Shown: positions 32,793 through 41,872, counted from the stretch's first letter. The stretch: DNA of 64,000 nucleotides from Aldehydirespirator sp965116965 (GCA_965116965.1 OZ220743.1:2914001-2978000), one strand, 5' to 3'. A program made the numbers and translations. The notes: generated by a model not told the origin, from the letters alone.

Positions 32793-33326
32793 TCAGCCTC
32801 CGAGAATCCTCTCGATCGACTCGCAGGGCTCCTCGCCTGAGGGACAGACAGGGTTGGAACGCGAGCCGAACTGGGTGACGCTCACGATCAGGAAGCATTG
32901 AGTGCAAGTCCACTCGTCGGAGCGGGGCGGCGCAACTACCGAAGTGGGCTTCGCCTCGCTCGCTTCCTCCTCTTCATCGTCCTCGTCGTCGTCACTGGCC
33001 GCGATGCGGTCCCTGAGGATCTCCTCCAAGTCCGCCTCGACGTCGCTGGGATGGACCTCCTCGTCATCGTCGTCGTCGGCCGGGGCAGGCACGTCGTCGT
33101 CGTCATCGTCGTCATCGTCGTCGTCCTCATCATCGTCGTCATCGTCGTCGTCCGCATCGCCGTCGTCGTCGCCGAAGGCGCCATCGTCTTCGTCGTAATC
33201 TTCCCCGTCGTCGAAATCGTCGTCGAAGTCTTCGCTCAGATCGTTCTCGAAGTCGTCCGCTTCATCGAAGTCGCCGTCGCCGTCGCCGTCGAGGCCGTCG
33301 CCATCAAGAGAGTGTTTCTGGGTCAT
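32793..33326 (-). CDS. Extremely acidic protein with C-terminal zinc-ribbon-like motif
   Basis: 177 residues from the ATG at 33326; a GTG at 33353 would add nine. Residues 8-85 are mostly Asp, including an uninterrupted run of about eleven. DVEADLEEILRDRIA follows, then an Asp/Glu block. The last 40 residues carry CTQC and, 20 residues on, CPSGEEPC, a likely zinc site (DEWTCTQCFLIVSVTQFG). This resembles the DUF4193-type layout of actinobacteria: acidic body, C-terminal cysteines. The coding strand is a GAC-repeat tract prone to slippage. Confidence 0.82.
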   Translation of the reverse strand: MTQKHSLDGDGLDGDGDGDFDEADDFENDLSEDFDDDFDDGEDYDEDDGAFGDDDGDADDDDDDDDEDDDDDDDDDDDVPAPADDDDDEEVHPSDVEADLEEILRDRIAASDDDEDDEEEEASEAKPTSVVAPPRSDEWTCTQCFLIVSVTQFGSRSNPVCPSGEEPCESIERILGG

Positions 33327-33422
33327 CGCTCCAACTGAAGGGTTGGTCGGCACCGGGATGTGGGGCGGATCATAGACACAGATCAGCCAGGCGCAACTGC
33401 AATCCGATCATCGCCCCATGCC

Positions 33423-33540
33423 CCGGTCGCAGCCAACTGCAATCCGATCGTCCGCCGGCACACGCCGTTGCCCCGTTCCCCGCAGCAGTAGTGGGGCCGG
33501 TCGCAGCCAACTGCAATCCGATCGTCCGCCGGCACACGCC
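33423..33540 (+). repeat. 44-bp direct repeat, two copies plus a partial
   Basis: The unit beginning CCGGTCGCAGCCAACTGC and ending CCGCCGGCACACGCC is at 33423-33466 and 33497-33540, 74 bases apart. A partial copy (CAACTGCAATCCGATC) is near 33390. The second copy abuts the end of the ThyX-like gene. Confidence 0.85.
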
Positions 33541-33541
33541 C

Positions 33542-35230
33542 TCAACCCTGGGCCAGACCTCCGTCGTCGGTGTCGTCGCGGCCTGCGGACGGATCCGACG
33601 ACGGATGAGGCTGAGCGGACCGGAGTCTCTCCACCCGCTTCTCGGCGTCGAGGCGACCCAACCCCGGATCCTCGGCGTGATTCACGAAGGACATCAGTTC
33701 GGCTACGGCTGCGTGACCTGCTTCGGTGGCGATGAGCGCGTGCATCCGCTGGCACACCCGGCGATAGGCCGGATGGCCCTGGAGGGTGGTCCGCAACTCC
33801 ACCATGTGCATCGCCTCGCGGGCGTTCATCTGCATCGAGTACCGGATCCGGTAGGCCAGTGCGACGGCGTAGGAGGCCTGTTCGCCGAACTCGGCGCTCA
33901 GGGCCTCGTACAGCCGGGCCGAACGGGCCATGACCGCGTCGAAGCTCTCGTCCTGGCCCGCCGCGTCAACGGCGGAGGGCCGCACATACCCGTGGCGGGT
34001 GGACAGCGGCTGCCATTCGATGGTGAGCATCCGATGGCGCTGCAGGTCCCGGAAGGCCCCGTAGTCGGACAGCACGTCGAAGCGGTAGTAGACGCGTTCC
34101 AGCGCCCGGCCGGGGCGGTGGCGACGGTTCTGGCGGTTCCCGCAGTAGGCCCGGACCACCGCGACCCGCTCGTCGGCCGGCATGGCTCTCACCCGGGACT
34201 CGACGGTGCGGTCCGCCAGCGACGTGTGGGGGTAGAGCATCGCCACGATCATCTTGGTCTCGCCGTCGGGGTCGTAGTCCACCAACTCGACCGAGTCGTC
34301 GGCGACCGGTCCTCCCACCGCGTCGCCGAAGGTGCGGACGGCCAGGTCGTCCATGGCCGCCCGGTTGTCGGCCAGGTAGCGCGAAGTGAGCCCGCCACGG
34401 TCGGGCAGATCCACCCGCTTGAGGAACGAGGGGATCACCTTGCGCAACTCGGTGAGCATGATGTCGGCGTAGGAGCGAGCCTCGGGAAGGGGATGGGCCC
34501 GCATCCGCAGCAGCAGCGCCTCGTAGGCCTGGCCGGTGCCGTAGATTCCGACGTTGCTCAACGACGCGGCCGGGAGCAGCCCGCGGATCGAGTCCAGGGC
34601 CCTGGCCTTGATCGCCTGCCGGTAGGCGAAGTCGGAGTCGCCGGGCTCCTTGGGCATGTTGTCCCTAAAGAAGTCCTGCATGACCGGCACGAGCTCGGAA
34701 TAGGTCGAGAACATGCGGTCGATGTCGCCCACGTAGCGGGTGCCCAGCGACGAGTTGAGAACCTGGGAGTCGCGGTAGTACCGGTAGCGGCCGCCCAGCC
34801 GCTGGTCGTAGGCGATGTACCGGGTGCTCTGTTCCAGGTAGGCCATCAGCCGGCCCCACTCGAGCACCTTGGTGAGCAGGTTGGAGGCCTGCTCGCAGGC
34901 GAGGTGCACACCCCCGAGCTGGGCCACGGAGTCGTCCCCGTACTCGAAGAAGACCCGGTCATAGAGGGCCTCGGCTCGGCGCAGGCCGACGGTGGCGTCG
35001 ATCGTCACGTCTCCTGTGATGTCCAGGTCATCGACGAACTCGTCGAGGAACAGGCGGCGAAGGCTGGACATCGACCGGGAGTAGCGGGCGAACAGCGCTC
35101 CCTTGACGACCTCGGGCAGGTTCACCAGCGCGAACACCGGCTGATCCAAGTTGGTGAAGTACCGGCGCAGGACGTCGGCTTCTTCGGGCGAGAAGGACTC
35201 CGCCGCGTACAGGTTCACGGGGCGCGACAT
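33542..35230 (-). CDS. ThyX-like flavin-dependent thymidylate synthase, double-domain form
   Basis: 562 residues from the ATG at 35230 (MSRPVNLYAA), about twice a normal ThyX. The N-terminal half contains EQSTRYIAYDQR (about 137-148), close to the ThyX dUMP/FAD segment. The C-terminal half has LQRHRMLTIEWQPLSTR, where the usual RHRxxSxNxxS reads RHR-ML-T-I-E-WQ-PL-S. Each half therefore keeps part of the motif. Both halves also have long helices typical of the fold. It may be active as a pseudo-dimer or be a divergent paralogue. It is preceded by the 44-bp repeats. Confidence 0.8.
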   Translation of the reverse strand: MSRPVNLYAAESFSPEEADVLRRYFTNLDQPVFALVNLPEVVKGALFARYSRSMSSLRRLFLDEFVDDLDITGDVTIDATVGLRRAEALYDRVFFEYGDDSVAQLGGVHLACEQASNLLTKVLEWGRLMAYLEQSTRYIAYDQRLGGRYRYYRDSQVLNSSLGTRYVGDIDRMFSTYSELVPVMQDFFRDNMPKEPGDSDFAYRQAIKARALDSIRGLLPAASLSNVGIYGTGQAYEALLLRMRAHPLPEARSYADIMLTELRKVIPSFLKRVDLPDRGGLTSRYLADNRAAMDDLAVRTFGDAVGGPVADDSVELVDYDPDGETKMIVAMLYPHTSLADRTVESRVRAMPADERVAVVRAYCGNRQNRRHRPGRALERVYYRFDVLSDYGAFRDLQRHRMLTIEWQPLSTRHGYVRPSAVDAAGQDESFDAVMARSARLYEALSAEFGEQASYAVALAYRIRYSMQMNAREAMHMVELRTTLQGHPAYRRVCQRMHALIATEAGHAAVAELMSFVNHAEDPGLGRLDAEKRVERLRSAQPHPSSDPSAGRDDTDDGGLAQG

Positions 35231-35270
35231 TAGGGGTGCAGCCGGCGCTGGGCGCGGATCGCGGAAGCGG

Positions 35271-36443
35271 CTAGGTAGCGGCGAACTCGGCCTGCATCGC
35301 AGGCAGCACCGCACTGTCCAGCCAGCAGTCCAGCGCAGTCATGGCGAGGGCCTTGGCCCCGTCGATCACCGCGGCGTCGCCGGAGGGGCCGCGGGCATGG
35401 TCGGCGAAGCCCGGGGTGTGGATGGCCACGTCGTCGGGCGCGACCTTGATCATGGGATGTATGGACGGCACGACGTAGCTCACGTTGCCCATGTCGGTGC
35501 TGCCCACCACCCGGGCGCCGGGATCACAAGTCACCGAGCGGCCCAGGGAGCCGAGATTGGCGAGATATCGGTCCAGCAGGGTCTGATTGTCGTTCATGTC
35601 GGCATAGGCGGGGTCGGCCCATTCGAGATCGACCTCGCAGCCGGCCGCGATCGCGCCCGCCCTCAGGCAGTCCGCCACCCGCTCCTTGAGCGGCTCGAGT
35701 GACGTCAGGTTGGTGGAACGCACGTACCACTCGGCCGCGGCCGTGACCGGGACGATGTTGGCCTTGGCTCCCCCGTCGACGAATATGCCGTGGATCCGTT
35801 CGTCGTCGCGGATGTGCTGGCGGAGCGCGGCGACGGCGTTGTAGCCGAGCACGGCCGCGTCGAGGGCATTGCGGCCCCTCTCGGGCGCGGCCGCGGCGTG
35901 AGCGGCGGCACCGGTGTAGCGGGCATTGAGTCGGTGGACCGCCACCGCGTGGAACACGCTGAGCTCGTGGTTGGCCGGATGCACCATCATGGCCGCGTCG
36001 ATGTCGGAGAAGGCGCCCTGGCGCAACATCAACTCCTTGCCTCCCCCGCCCTCCTCCGCGGGGGTTCCGACCACTGCCACCCTTCCATCCGTCTCGCCGG
36101 CCATGGAGGCCAGCGCCAGGCCCGCACCCAGCCCCGAGGCGGCGATGATGTTGTGGCCGCAGGCATGTCCTATGCCGGGCAGGGCGTCGTACTCGCACAC
36201 GACGGCCACCAGGGGACCGTCACCGGTGCCCGCCCGGGCCTCGAAGGCGGTGTCGACCCCGTAGGCCCGGCGCTGAACGGCCAGCCCGTGGTCGGCCAGG
36301 ACCTCGGTGAGAAGGTCGTGGGCGTGGTGCTCCTCGAAGCACAGTTCGGGATGTTCGTGGATGCGGTGCGACACGTCGAGCAGTTCGGGGGCCAGACAAT
36401 CGATCTCCTCGCAGACCCGTCGCTTGGCTACGGCTATGTCCAT
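35271..36443 (-). CDS. M20 family metallopeptidase/amidohydrolase
   Basis: 390 residues from the ATG at 36443. A co-catalytic metal amidohydrolase of the M20D type (aminobenzoyl-glutamate or amino-acid amide hydrolases). Metal ligands lie in GHACGHN, the EEGGGGKELM segment, HPANHE and a late histidine (SIHPMIKVAPDD). The dimerisation domain is in the middle (RYTGAAAHAAAAPERGRNAL). The absence of a signal peptide puts it in the cytoplasm. Substrate unknown. Confidence 0.9.
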   Translation of the reverse strand: MDIAVAKRRVCEEIDCLAPELLDVSHRIHEHPELCFEEHHAHDLLTEVLADHGLAVQRRAYGVDTAFEARAGTGDGPLVAVVCEYDALPGIGHACGHNIIAASGLGAGLALASMAGETDGRVAVVGTPAEEGGGGKELMLRQGAFSDIDAAMMVHPANHELSVFHAVAVHRLNARYTGAAAHAAAAPERGRNALDAAVLGYNAVAALRQHIRDDERIHGIFVDGGAKANIVPVTAAAEWYVRSTNLTSLEPLKERVADCLRAGAIAAGCEVDLEWADPAYADMNDNQTLLDRYLANLGSLGRSVTCDPGARVVGSTDMGNVSYVVPSIHPMIKVAPDDVAIHTPGFADHARGPSGDAAVIDGAKALAMTALDCWLDSAVLPAMQAEFAAT

Positions 36444-36487
36444 GACCGCGATCCTACGGCTCCCATGCCGCTGGAACGAACGCTCGC

Positions 36488-37138
36488 CTACTTGCTCTCC
36501 GGGATCCATACCTCTAGAGCACCAGCCTCGACCCGCAGGCTGAGGGTGCGGGCCCGGTCCAGCCGCACGCCGTCCAGGTAGACGTCGAGGCCGGGATCAA
36601 GGTCGTACTGCGACGCGGTGACCCGGCGCTGGGCGATCCGAGGATGGGGGACGTGGGTGCCCGAGGCCAGACGGCGCCGGGCCGCCAGCCGCACCGTCAG
36701 CGGGGGGTCGGCATCGAACACGTCCAGGCGTCCGTCACCGGGGTGGGACCTGGGCGCCGCGTTCCAGCGACCGATGAACGACGCGTTGGCCGCCACCAGG
36801 AGCCGGCCCCGCCACCATGATCTGCGGGCGACGAGATGGGCGACGAACCAGTGGAGCCGGCCGTCCACCAGTGCCGCTCCCACATCGACGGCCACCTTGG
36901 CGCCGGCCGCGCCTGCAATCGCAGCCGGGCCCGACCGCGCGCCGCCGGTCGCCACGCCGAGAGTACGGGCCAAGTCGCCTCCGGTCAGCACCACTGAAGG
37001 GATCGATCGGTTGGCCCTGCGAGCCTCAGCGACCATCTTGCCCGCGGCCGCATCGCTGTCCGCGGCGAGGGCGTCGGACGGGATCTCGCCCGCCACTCCG
37101 AAGTCGACGCCCCAGCCAGGACCTCGCTCACCGATCAC
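36488..37138 (-). CDS. Short lipid-kinase-like protein (YegS/LCB5 family, partial fold)
   Basis: 216 residues. Its ATG overlaps the helicase stop (ATGA), which fixes the start. VVLTGGDLARTLG recalls the GGDGTxxxxxG nucleotide motif of diacylglycerol kinases, and LLVAANASFIGRWNAAPRSH, DGRLDVFDADP and LDVYLDGVRL recall their C-terminal domain. The usual N-terminal 120 residues are reduced to about 60, and the central Asp of GGDG is not followed by Gly-Thr. It may be a catalytically weak or dead relative. Confidence 0.65.
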   Translation of the reverse strand: MIGERGPGWGVDFGVAGEIPSDALAADSDAAAGKMVAEARRANRSIPSVVLTGGDLARTLGVATGGARSGPAAIAGAAGAKVAVDVGAALVDGRLHWFVAHLVARRSWWRGRLLVAANASFIGRWNAAPRSHPGDGRLDVFDADPPLTVRLAARRRLASGTHVPHPRIAQRRVTASQYDLDPGLDVYLDGVRLDRARTLSLRVEAGALEVWIPESK

Positions 37139-39231
37139 GCCGCTGCCTCGTGCACCGCGCCTGACAGGGCCACCACTCCCCTGTTGAGGGCCTCGACCGT
37201 CTGGCGGGAAGTCGCCGATGTGGCCGGGTCCGGAGCAACCGCGGCGATCCGGCGAGCCAAGTCGACTACCTGCTTGACGTTGCGCACGAAGTCGCCGGCC
37301 GAGAGTCTCTCATCCTGGAGGGCCTCTAGCGACTCCCCGGCGGCCCAGCGATGTGCGGCGGGCGCAAAGCCGAACTCCAGCCCCCGCGTAGGGTCGAGGC
37401 CGAAGCTCCTCTCGGTGCGGTTCAGCCCGTCGAGAGCCGTGCCGATGCGCCGCAGGCGGCGGTAGGCGGCACCCGAAGGGATCCAAACCTCGGGCCTGGG
37501 GCCGGGTGAACGGTGCTCGTAAGTGAAGGCCGAGAGCACGGAGGCCAACTCGGGCGGCGACAGGCCGTCGAGAAGCCCGCGGGACAGTGCCTCGGCCACC
37601 ACCAGGTCGGACTCGTGGAAGATGCGTGACACCAGCGACCCCGAGTCCGTGAGGGTCCAGCCGTCCAGGTGGCCCCGCTCGTGCAGCACGCCGGCCACGG
37701 CATCGAAACGACGGGTCAGATCTGCGGGCAACGACGCTGTTTCCGCCTGGTACTGGGCGAAGGAGCGACCCATCAGGTCGCGGGCCGCTTCGGCCGACAT
37801 GCGACCCAGCAGCCCGGCCACCATGTTGTAGGTGGGCCGGAAGGCTGAGCGCAGTTCGAAGGATCGGCTCGAGGCCAGCCGGGCCATCTGCTCGAAGGTG
37901 CAGTCCGGTGACCACAGCGCCACCGCCCACCCCTCCTGGTCGATGCCGCGGCGCCCGGCCCGGCCGGTGAACTGCGTGTACTGGGCGGCGCTGAGCGGCG
38001 CGGTGCGCTGGCCGTCGTACTTGACGGGCTTGTCGATCACGACGCTGCGGGCGGGCATGTTCACGCCCAGCGCCAGGGTCTCGGTGGCGAACACCACTTT
38101 CACCAGTCCCTCGGCGAAGCACTGCTCCACCGCCTCCTTGAACACCGGCACCAGGCCGGCGTGGTGCGACGCGACGCCCAGGCGCAGGCGGTCAAGGAAG
38201 CGCTGGGCTCCCAACGCGGCGAGATCGGCAGGATCGAGCAGACCGAGGCGCGCCTCGACCAGTTCTTCGATGCGGGCGGCCTCGGTGTCGTCGGTGAAGC
38301 GAGCCCCGTCACGGACGAGGCGGGCAACGGCCTGGTCGCATCCCTTGCGGCTGAACACGAACCAGATCACCGGCAGCAGGCCCCGCTCCTCCAGCTTCGC
38401 CAGCAGGTCGACGCGCCGGGGCGGCCGCCATACCGCACGCGGCCGCTGCCCCCGATGCTCCGGACCACCGGATCCACACGGCCCGTCGCGCCGCGACCGG
38501 CCCGAACCACCCGGGCCGCCGCGCCGTCGCGGCCGACCGGAACCACGAGACCCTCGGGATGCTGCGGGTGCGTCGAACCGGCTTCCCTCCGGGTTGGGCC
38601 TGCCGTCGAGGAGGGTGGGCACGATATTGACCTCGTCGGAGCGGCGGCGGCCCACGGCGTAGAGATCGGTCAACGGAACCGGTCGTCGCGACTCGACCAC
38701 CACTGCGGTCGGGCCCCGCACCTGCTTGAGCCAGCCACCCAGCTGTTCGCGGTTGGATACCGTGGCCGACAGGCACACCAGCACGACGCTGGGCGGCAGG
38801 TGCAGGATCACCTCCTCCCACACCGGCCCCCGGTAGGGGTCCTCCAGGTAGTGCACTTCGTCGAGCACGACCGCTCCGAGGCGGTCATCAACCGCTCCTG
38901 CGTAGAGCATGTTGCGCAGGACCTCCGTGGTCATGACCACCACATCGGCGTCACCGGCGATGACGTTGTCACCGGTCAGCAGGCCTACGCGATGCGGGCC
39001 GAGCCTCTGCCGAAGATCCCGGTACTTCTGGTTGGACAGGGCCTTGATGGGCGTGGTGTAGAAGGCCCGCCGGCCCGCGGCCAGGGCCCGGTCGACGGCG
39101 TGGTCGGCCACCACCGTCTTGCCCGAGCCGGTCGGCGCGGTCACCAGCACCGAGCGTCCGGCTTCAAGGTGCTCGATGGCACGGCGCTGGAACTCGTCGA
39201 GGACGAAGTCTGGCCTCGCCGGGTCGGTCAC
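37135..39231 (-). CDS. helY: Ski2/Mtr4-like DEAD/DEAH helicase, HelY type
   Basis: 698 residues; mycobacterial HelY is about 900. Walker A TAPTGSGKT (31-39), DEVH at 124-127, SATVSN motif III, and a second RecA domain with FATETLALGVNMPARSVV and QFTGRAGRRG. A Gly/Arg-rich insert of about 50 residues (213-265) separates the domains. The C-terminal Ski2-type helical region is present but shortened. As in mycobacteria it lies downstream of tatA and tatC. An RNA-processing role follows from the family. It has a 120-base upstream gap holding a dispersed repeat. Confidence 0.9.
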   Translation of the reverse strand: MTDPARPDFVLDEFQRRAIEHLEAGRSVLVTAPTGSGKTVVADHAVDRALAAGRRAFYTTPIKALSNQKYRDLRQRLGPHRVGLLTGDNVIAGDADVVVMTTEVLRNMLYAGAVDDRLGAVVLDEVHYLEDPYRGPVWEEVILHLPPSVVLVCLSATVSNREQLGGWLKQVRGPTAVVVESRRPVPLTDLYAVGRRRSDEVNIVPTLLDGRPNPEGSRFDAPAASRGSRGSGRPRRRGGPGGSGRSRRDGPCGSGGPEHRGQRPRAVWRPPRRVDLLAKLEERGLLPVIWFVFSRKGCDQAVARLVRDGARFTDDTEAARIEELVEARLGLLDPADLAALGAQRFLDRLRLGVASHHAGLVPVFKEAVEQCFAEGLVKVVFATETLALGVNMPARSVVIDKPVKYDGQRTAPLSAAQYTQFTGRAGRRGIDQEGWAVALWSPDCTFEQMARLASSRSFELRSAFRPTYNMVAGLLGRMSAEAARDLMGRSFAQYQAETASLPADLTRRFDAVAGVLHERGHLDGWTLTDSGSLVSRIFHESDLVVAEALSRGLLDGLSPPELASVLSAFTYEHRSPGPRPEVWIPSGAAYRRLRRIGTALDGLNRTERSFGLDPTRGLEFGFAPAAHRWAAGESLEALQDERLSAGDFVRNVKQVVDLARRIAAVAPDPATSATSRQTVEALNRGVVALSGAVHEAAA

Positions 39232-39279
39232 GGCCCAGAACCTGCGCGGGTGGGCGCAACCGTCGCGTCGGGGCGGGGC

Positions 39280-39321
39280 GTCTCCCGCTCTTGTTCGCTG
39301 CGCTCACAAGCCGCTCGGGCC
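39280..39321 (-). repeat. Dispersed GC-rich repeat, second family, copy on minus strand
   Basis: Reads, on the minus strand, GGCCCGAGCGGC, GTGAGCGCAGCG and AACAAGAGCGGGAGAC, matching the elements at 17764, 62606 and 62696. It occupies the gap between tatC and the helicase. Confidence 0.6.
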
Positions 39322-39354
39322 ACGGCCTCGCCCGTATGCACCGGACTCGCTCGC

Positions 39355-40194
39355 CTACCTGCTCGGCCTCTCAGCCGCCTCGCGCTTTCGCCGGCGGCGG
39401 CGGGCGAGGACGCCCCACAGGATCGCCATCTCGTAGAAGGCGTACATCGGGACCGAAAGCGCCATCAGCGTGAAGGGGTCGCCGCTGGGGGTGATGACCG
39501 CCACCAGGATCACGATCCCGACGACCGCGTAGGAACGGACCCTTCGCAGGGTGCGATTCTCGACGACGCCCATGACCTGCAACCCGATGAGGACGATCGG
39601 GAACTGGAAGGCGACGCCGAAGGCCACCATCATCTTCACCACGAAACCCAGGTACTGCTTCGGGCTGAACAGCGACACCAGATCGGGTCCGCCGATGTCC
39701 TTCAGGAAGTCGAGGGCCCGGGGCAGGCTCCAGTAGGCCAGCCCGACGCCCAGGAAGAACAGCAGCACACCCGCAGCCACGAACGGGATCGCATATCGCT
39801 TCTCGTGGCGGTACAGGCCGGGCGCGATGAAGCGCCACCCCTGCCACAGCAGTACCGGCATGGCCAAGGCCAGGCCCGAGTAGGCGACGAGGGTGAGCCG
39901 CACGTTGAAGGGTTCGAGGGGGCCGGTCACGAAGAGGTTGCAGCCGCCGTCAGGACCGAACAGGTGGGAGTCGATGCGGTCCTCCACGGGGAAGGTCCTG
40001 CAGTAGGGCTCCAGCAGGAAGTCGAGGATGAACGGGTAGAGGATCCAGCAGACCACGGCGCTCACAGCCGCGGCCACGACCGATTTGATGAGGCGGTTGC
40101 GAAGCTCGGCCAGGTGCTCCATGAGCGTCATGTGGCCGCCGTCGCCGTCGTCGGGGCGCTCCATTGGAGCCGTGCTGTCGACTGCGTCGGTCAT
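39355..40194 (-). CDS. tatC: Twin-arginine translocase subunit TatC
   Basis: 279 residues with six hydrophobic segments. TatC binds the twin-arginine signal and nucleates the pore. The conserved N-terminus MTLMEHLAELRNRLIKS is at about 22-38. FxxxEP (LLEPYCR) and the later FQFPIVLIGLQVMGVV are also family marks. The C-terminus is a basic tail (RRRRRKREAAE). It follows the tatA/B gene by 18 bases. Confidence 0.96.
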   Translation of the reverse strand: MTDAVDSTAPMERPDDGDGGHMTLMEHLAELRNRLIKSVVAAAVSAVVCWILYPFILDFLLEPYCRTFPVEDRIDSHLFGPDGGCNLFVTGPLEPFNVRLTLVAYSGLALAMPVLLWQGWRFIAPGLYRHEKRYAIPFVAAGVLLFFLGVGLAYWSLPRALDFLKDIGGPDLVSLFSPKQYLGFVVKMMVAFGVAFQFPIVLIGLQVMGVVENRTLRRVRSYAVVGIVILVAVITPSGDPFTLMALSVPMYAFYEMAILWGVLARRRRRKREAAERPSR

Positions 40195-40212
40195 CGCAAG
40201 GGCTGGGGAGTC

Positions 40213-40761
40213 CTAGTCAGGCGTGCCGTCACTTTTGGACTCAGCATCCGGCTCGACGGCGTCAGGGTCGGGAAGGTCCTGCCCGCCAGCGCTGGGGGCG
40301 CTCGCGGCCGGTGCTGTGTCTTCGCTGCTGGACGCGGGCGGGGGGCTCACCCTCGCCTCAGCAGTACCCCAGGAGACCGGACCAGCCGCGGCCGTTCCCG
40401 GGGTTTCGCCGCCCTTGCCCGAAGCGGGGTCCTCGGTTCCGTCCTTGGCCTTGTCCTTGTCCGCGGGCGGGGGTTCGATCGCCTTGCGGGGATCGGCGGC
40501 CTTCAGCGTGCCCGTCATCTCCTTGAGGGGCTTCTGGGTGGCCTCACGCAGGCTCTTGTCGGCCGCCTTCAGGTCGGCGGTCGCTTCCTGGAGAGGCTTG
40601 GCCGCCTCGCGCAGCTCCTGCTGGAAGCCTTGGCCGATGCGACGGATCTCCCCCACCACCCTGCCGACCTGGCGGACGGCCGGGGGCAGCTTCGTCGGTC
40701 CCAGCACGATGAGGGCGACGAGCAGGATTACGAGGATCTCTCCCCCGCCGAGGTTTCCCAC
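40213..40761 (-). CDS. tatA: Twin-arginine translocase subunit TatA/TatB
   Basis: 182 residues. A single N-terminal membrane helix (GGEILVILLVALIVLGP, 6-22) with the conserved Gly-Pro hinge, then an amphipathic helix (LPPAVRQVGRVVGEIRRI) and a long Glu/Lys/Pro-rich tail. The Glu at position 8 and the length favour TatB over TatA; single-protein Tat systems exist in actinobacteria, so the assignment stays open. It is upstream of tatC. Confidence 0.9.
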   Translation of the reverse strand: MGNLGGGEILVILLVALIVLGPTKLPPAVRQVGRVVGEIRRIGQGFQQELREAAKPLQEATADLKAADKSLREATQKPLKEMTGTLKAADPRKAIEPPPADKDKAKDGTEDPASGKGGETPGTAAAGPVSWGTAEARVSPPPASSSEDTAPAASAPSAGGQDLPDPDAVEPDAESKSDGTPD

Positions 40762-40774
40762 CCTGGCAGCCTAA

Positions 40775-41032
40775 CTACGGGGGCGTTCGCGGCTGCTTGC
40801 CGGGCCGCGCCGTCCGGTTGGCGCGCAGCTGATCGGCCGCGGCCCTGGTGGCTTCGGCGTGGTCGCCCAGTCGGGCCGCGAAGCGTGAGAGTTCGTCGCC
40901 GGCCACGGCCGCGGACGACGACTTCCGCAACGACCCCGTCAGGCTTGCGGCGGCGTGGGCCACGACCCGCATACCGGCGATGAGCACCCCGAGGGCGATG
41001 ACCGTGGCCGCGGCCGGCGCCAGCATCCACAT
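40775..41032 (-). CDS. Small membrane protein of unknown function
   Basis: 85 residues from the ATG at 41032. One strong membrane segment (LAPAAATVIALGVLIAGMRV), followed by a helical soluble region (LSRFAARLGDHAEATRAAAD) and a basic tail. It sits 13 bases upstream of tatA/B. No family recognised; it could be an accessory envelope protein. Confidence 0.6.
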   Translation of the reverse strand: MWMLAPAAATVIALGVLIAGMRVVAHAAASLTGSLRKSSSAAVAGDELSRFAARLGDHAEATRAAADQLRANRTARPGKQPRTPP

Positions 41033-41085
41033 GGAAGGCACGTTACCGCGAACCGGCAACTGCCCCCGGATCGACAACCGCCCAT

Positions 41086-41832
41086 TCAGCTACCGGCTTC
41101 GTCCGTGAAGCGGGCCAGGGTCTCCACCATCCGGTCGACGTGGTCGCTGTAGACCGCGTCGATGCCGGCGTCGACCAAGGCCGCGATTTGGCGGGCCTGC
41201 TGGGCGTCCCAGCCCAGGGCGAACCGGCCGAATCGGTGATAGAGCGTAGTGAGGCCGCCGTTCCAGTCCTCACGGTGGAAGTTCACCGCGTCGATGCCGG
41301 CCTCCGCGAGGTCGGCAGCGTGGCGCTCGGGGCCCTGCGGGAGCCGTTCCAGGCGGGTGGAGTGAACCAGCCGAACCTCGGGCGCGGCAGTCCGCCAGGC
41401 CCGGAGCACGCCGGCATCGTGGTGGCAGACCCACAGCTGCTCGGCCGCGCCGTGCTTGCGGGCCACCGCGATCAGTGCGGCAAAGGCGTCGGCGTCCTTC
41501 ACGTCGACGCTCAGGGGGAGACCGGCGCCGCAGTGCTCGTAGTACTCGCCGAGAGTGGGAATGTGGCCGGGCAGCCGGGAACGGGGCAGGCTCGCGATGG
41601 ATCGGCCCAGGATCCGTCGGGTCGACAGCGTGGGCAGCCCGCCGACGGCTTCGTCGTGGTTCAACACGATCTCGCCGTCGGCGGTGATCCATGCGTCGGT
41701 CTCGATGCCGGTGGCTCCCATCTCGCGGGCCAGCGTGAACGCCTCGAGGGTGTTCTCCCTGGTATGGGCCCGCGCCCCGCGGTGTGCGAAAGCGATGGGC
41801 GGCGCCAGCAGAGCCGGTATGCGGGTACCCAT
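41086..41832 (-). CDS. Glycerophosphodiester phosphodiesterase
   Basis: 248 residues. It hydrolyses glycerophosphodiesters to glycerol-3-phosphate and an alcohol (EC 3.1.4.46). The catalytic block is FAHRGARAHTRENTLEAFTL, with the metal-binding pair in GIETDAWITADGEIVLNHDE. The C-terminal GIDAVYSDHVDRMVETL is also typical (normally ITDxP). No signal peptide, so it is cytoplasmic. Confidence 0.93.
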   Translation of the reverse strand: MGTRIPALLAPPIAFAHRGARAHTRENTLEAFTLAREMGATGIETDAWITADGEIVLNHDEAVGGLPTLSTRRILGRSIASLPRSRLPGHIPTLGEYYEHCGAGLPLSVDVKDADAFAALIAVARKHGAAEQLWVCHHDAGVLRAWRTAAPEVRLVHSTRLERLPQGPERHAADLAEAGIDAVNFHREDWNGGLTTLYHRFGRFALGWDAQQARQIAALVDAGIDAVYSDHVDRMVETLARFTDEAGS

Positions 41833-41872
41833 CAGGCCAGCATCACGCAACCAGCGCGGCCCGCGGGCGCGG

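Noticed and set aside
33423..33540. 44-bp repeats as a short CRISPR array
   Set aside because: Only two full copies and one partial, no cas genes nearby.
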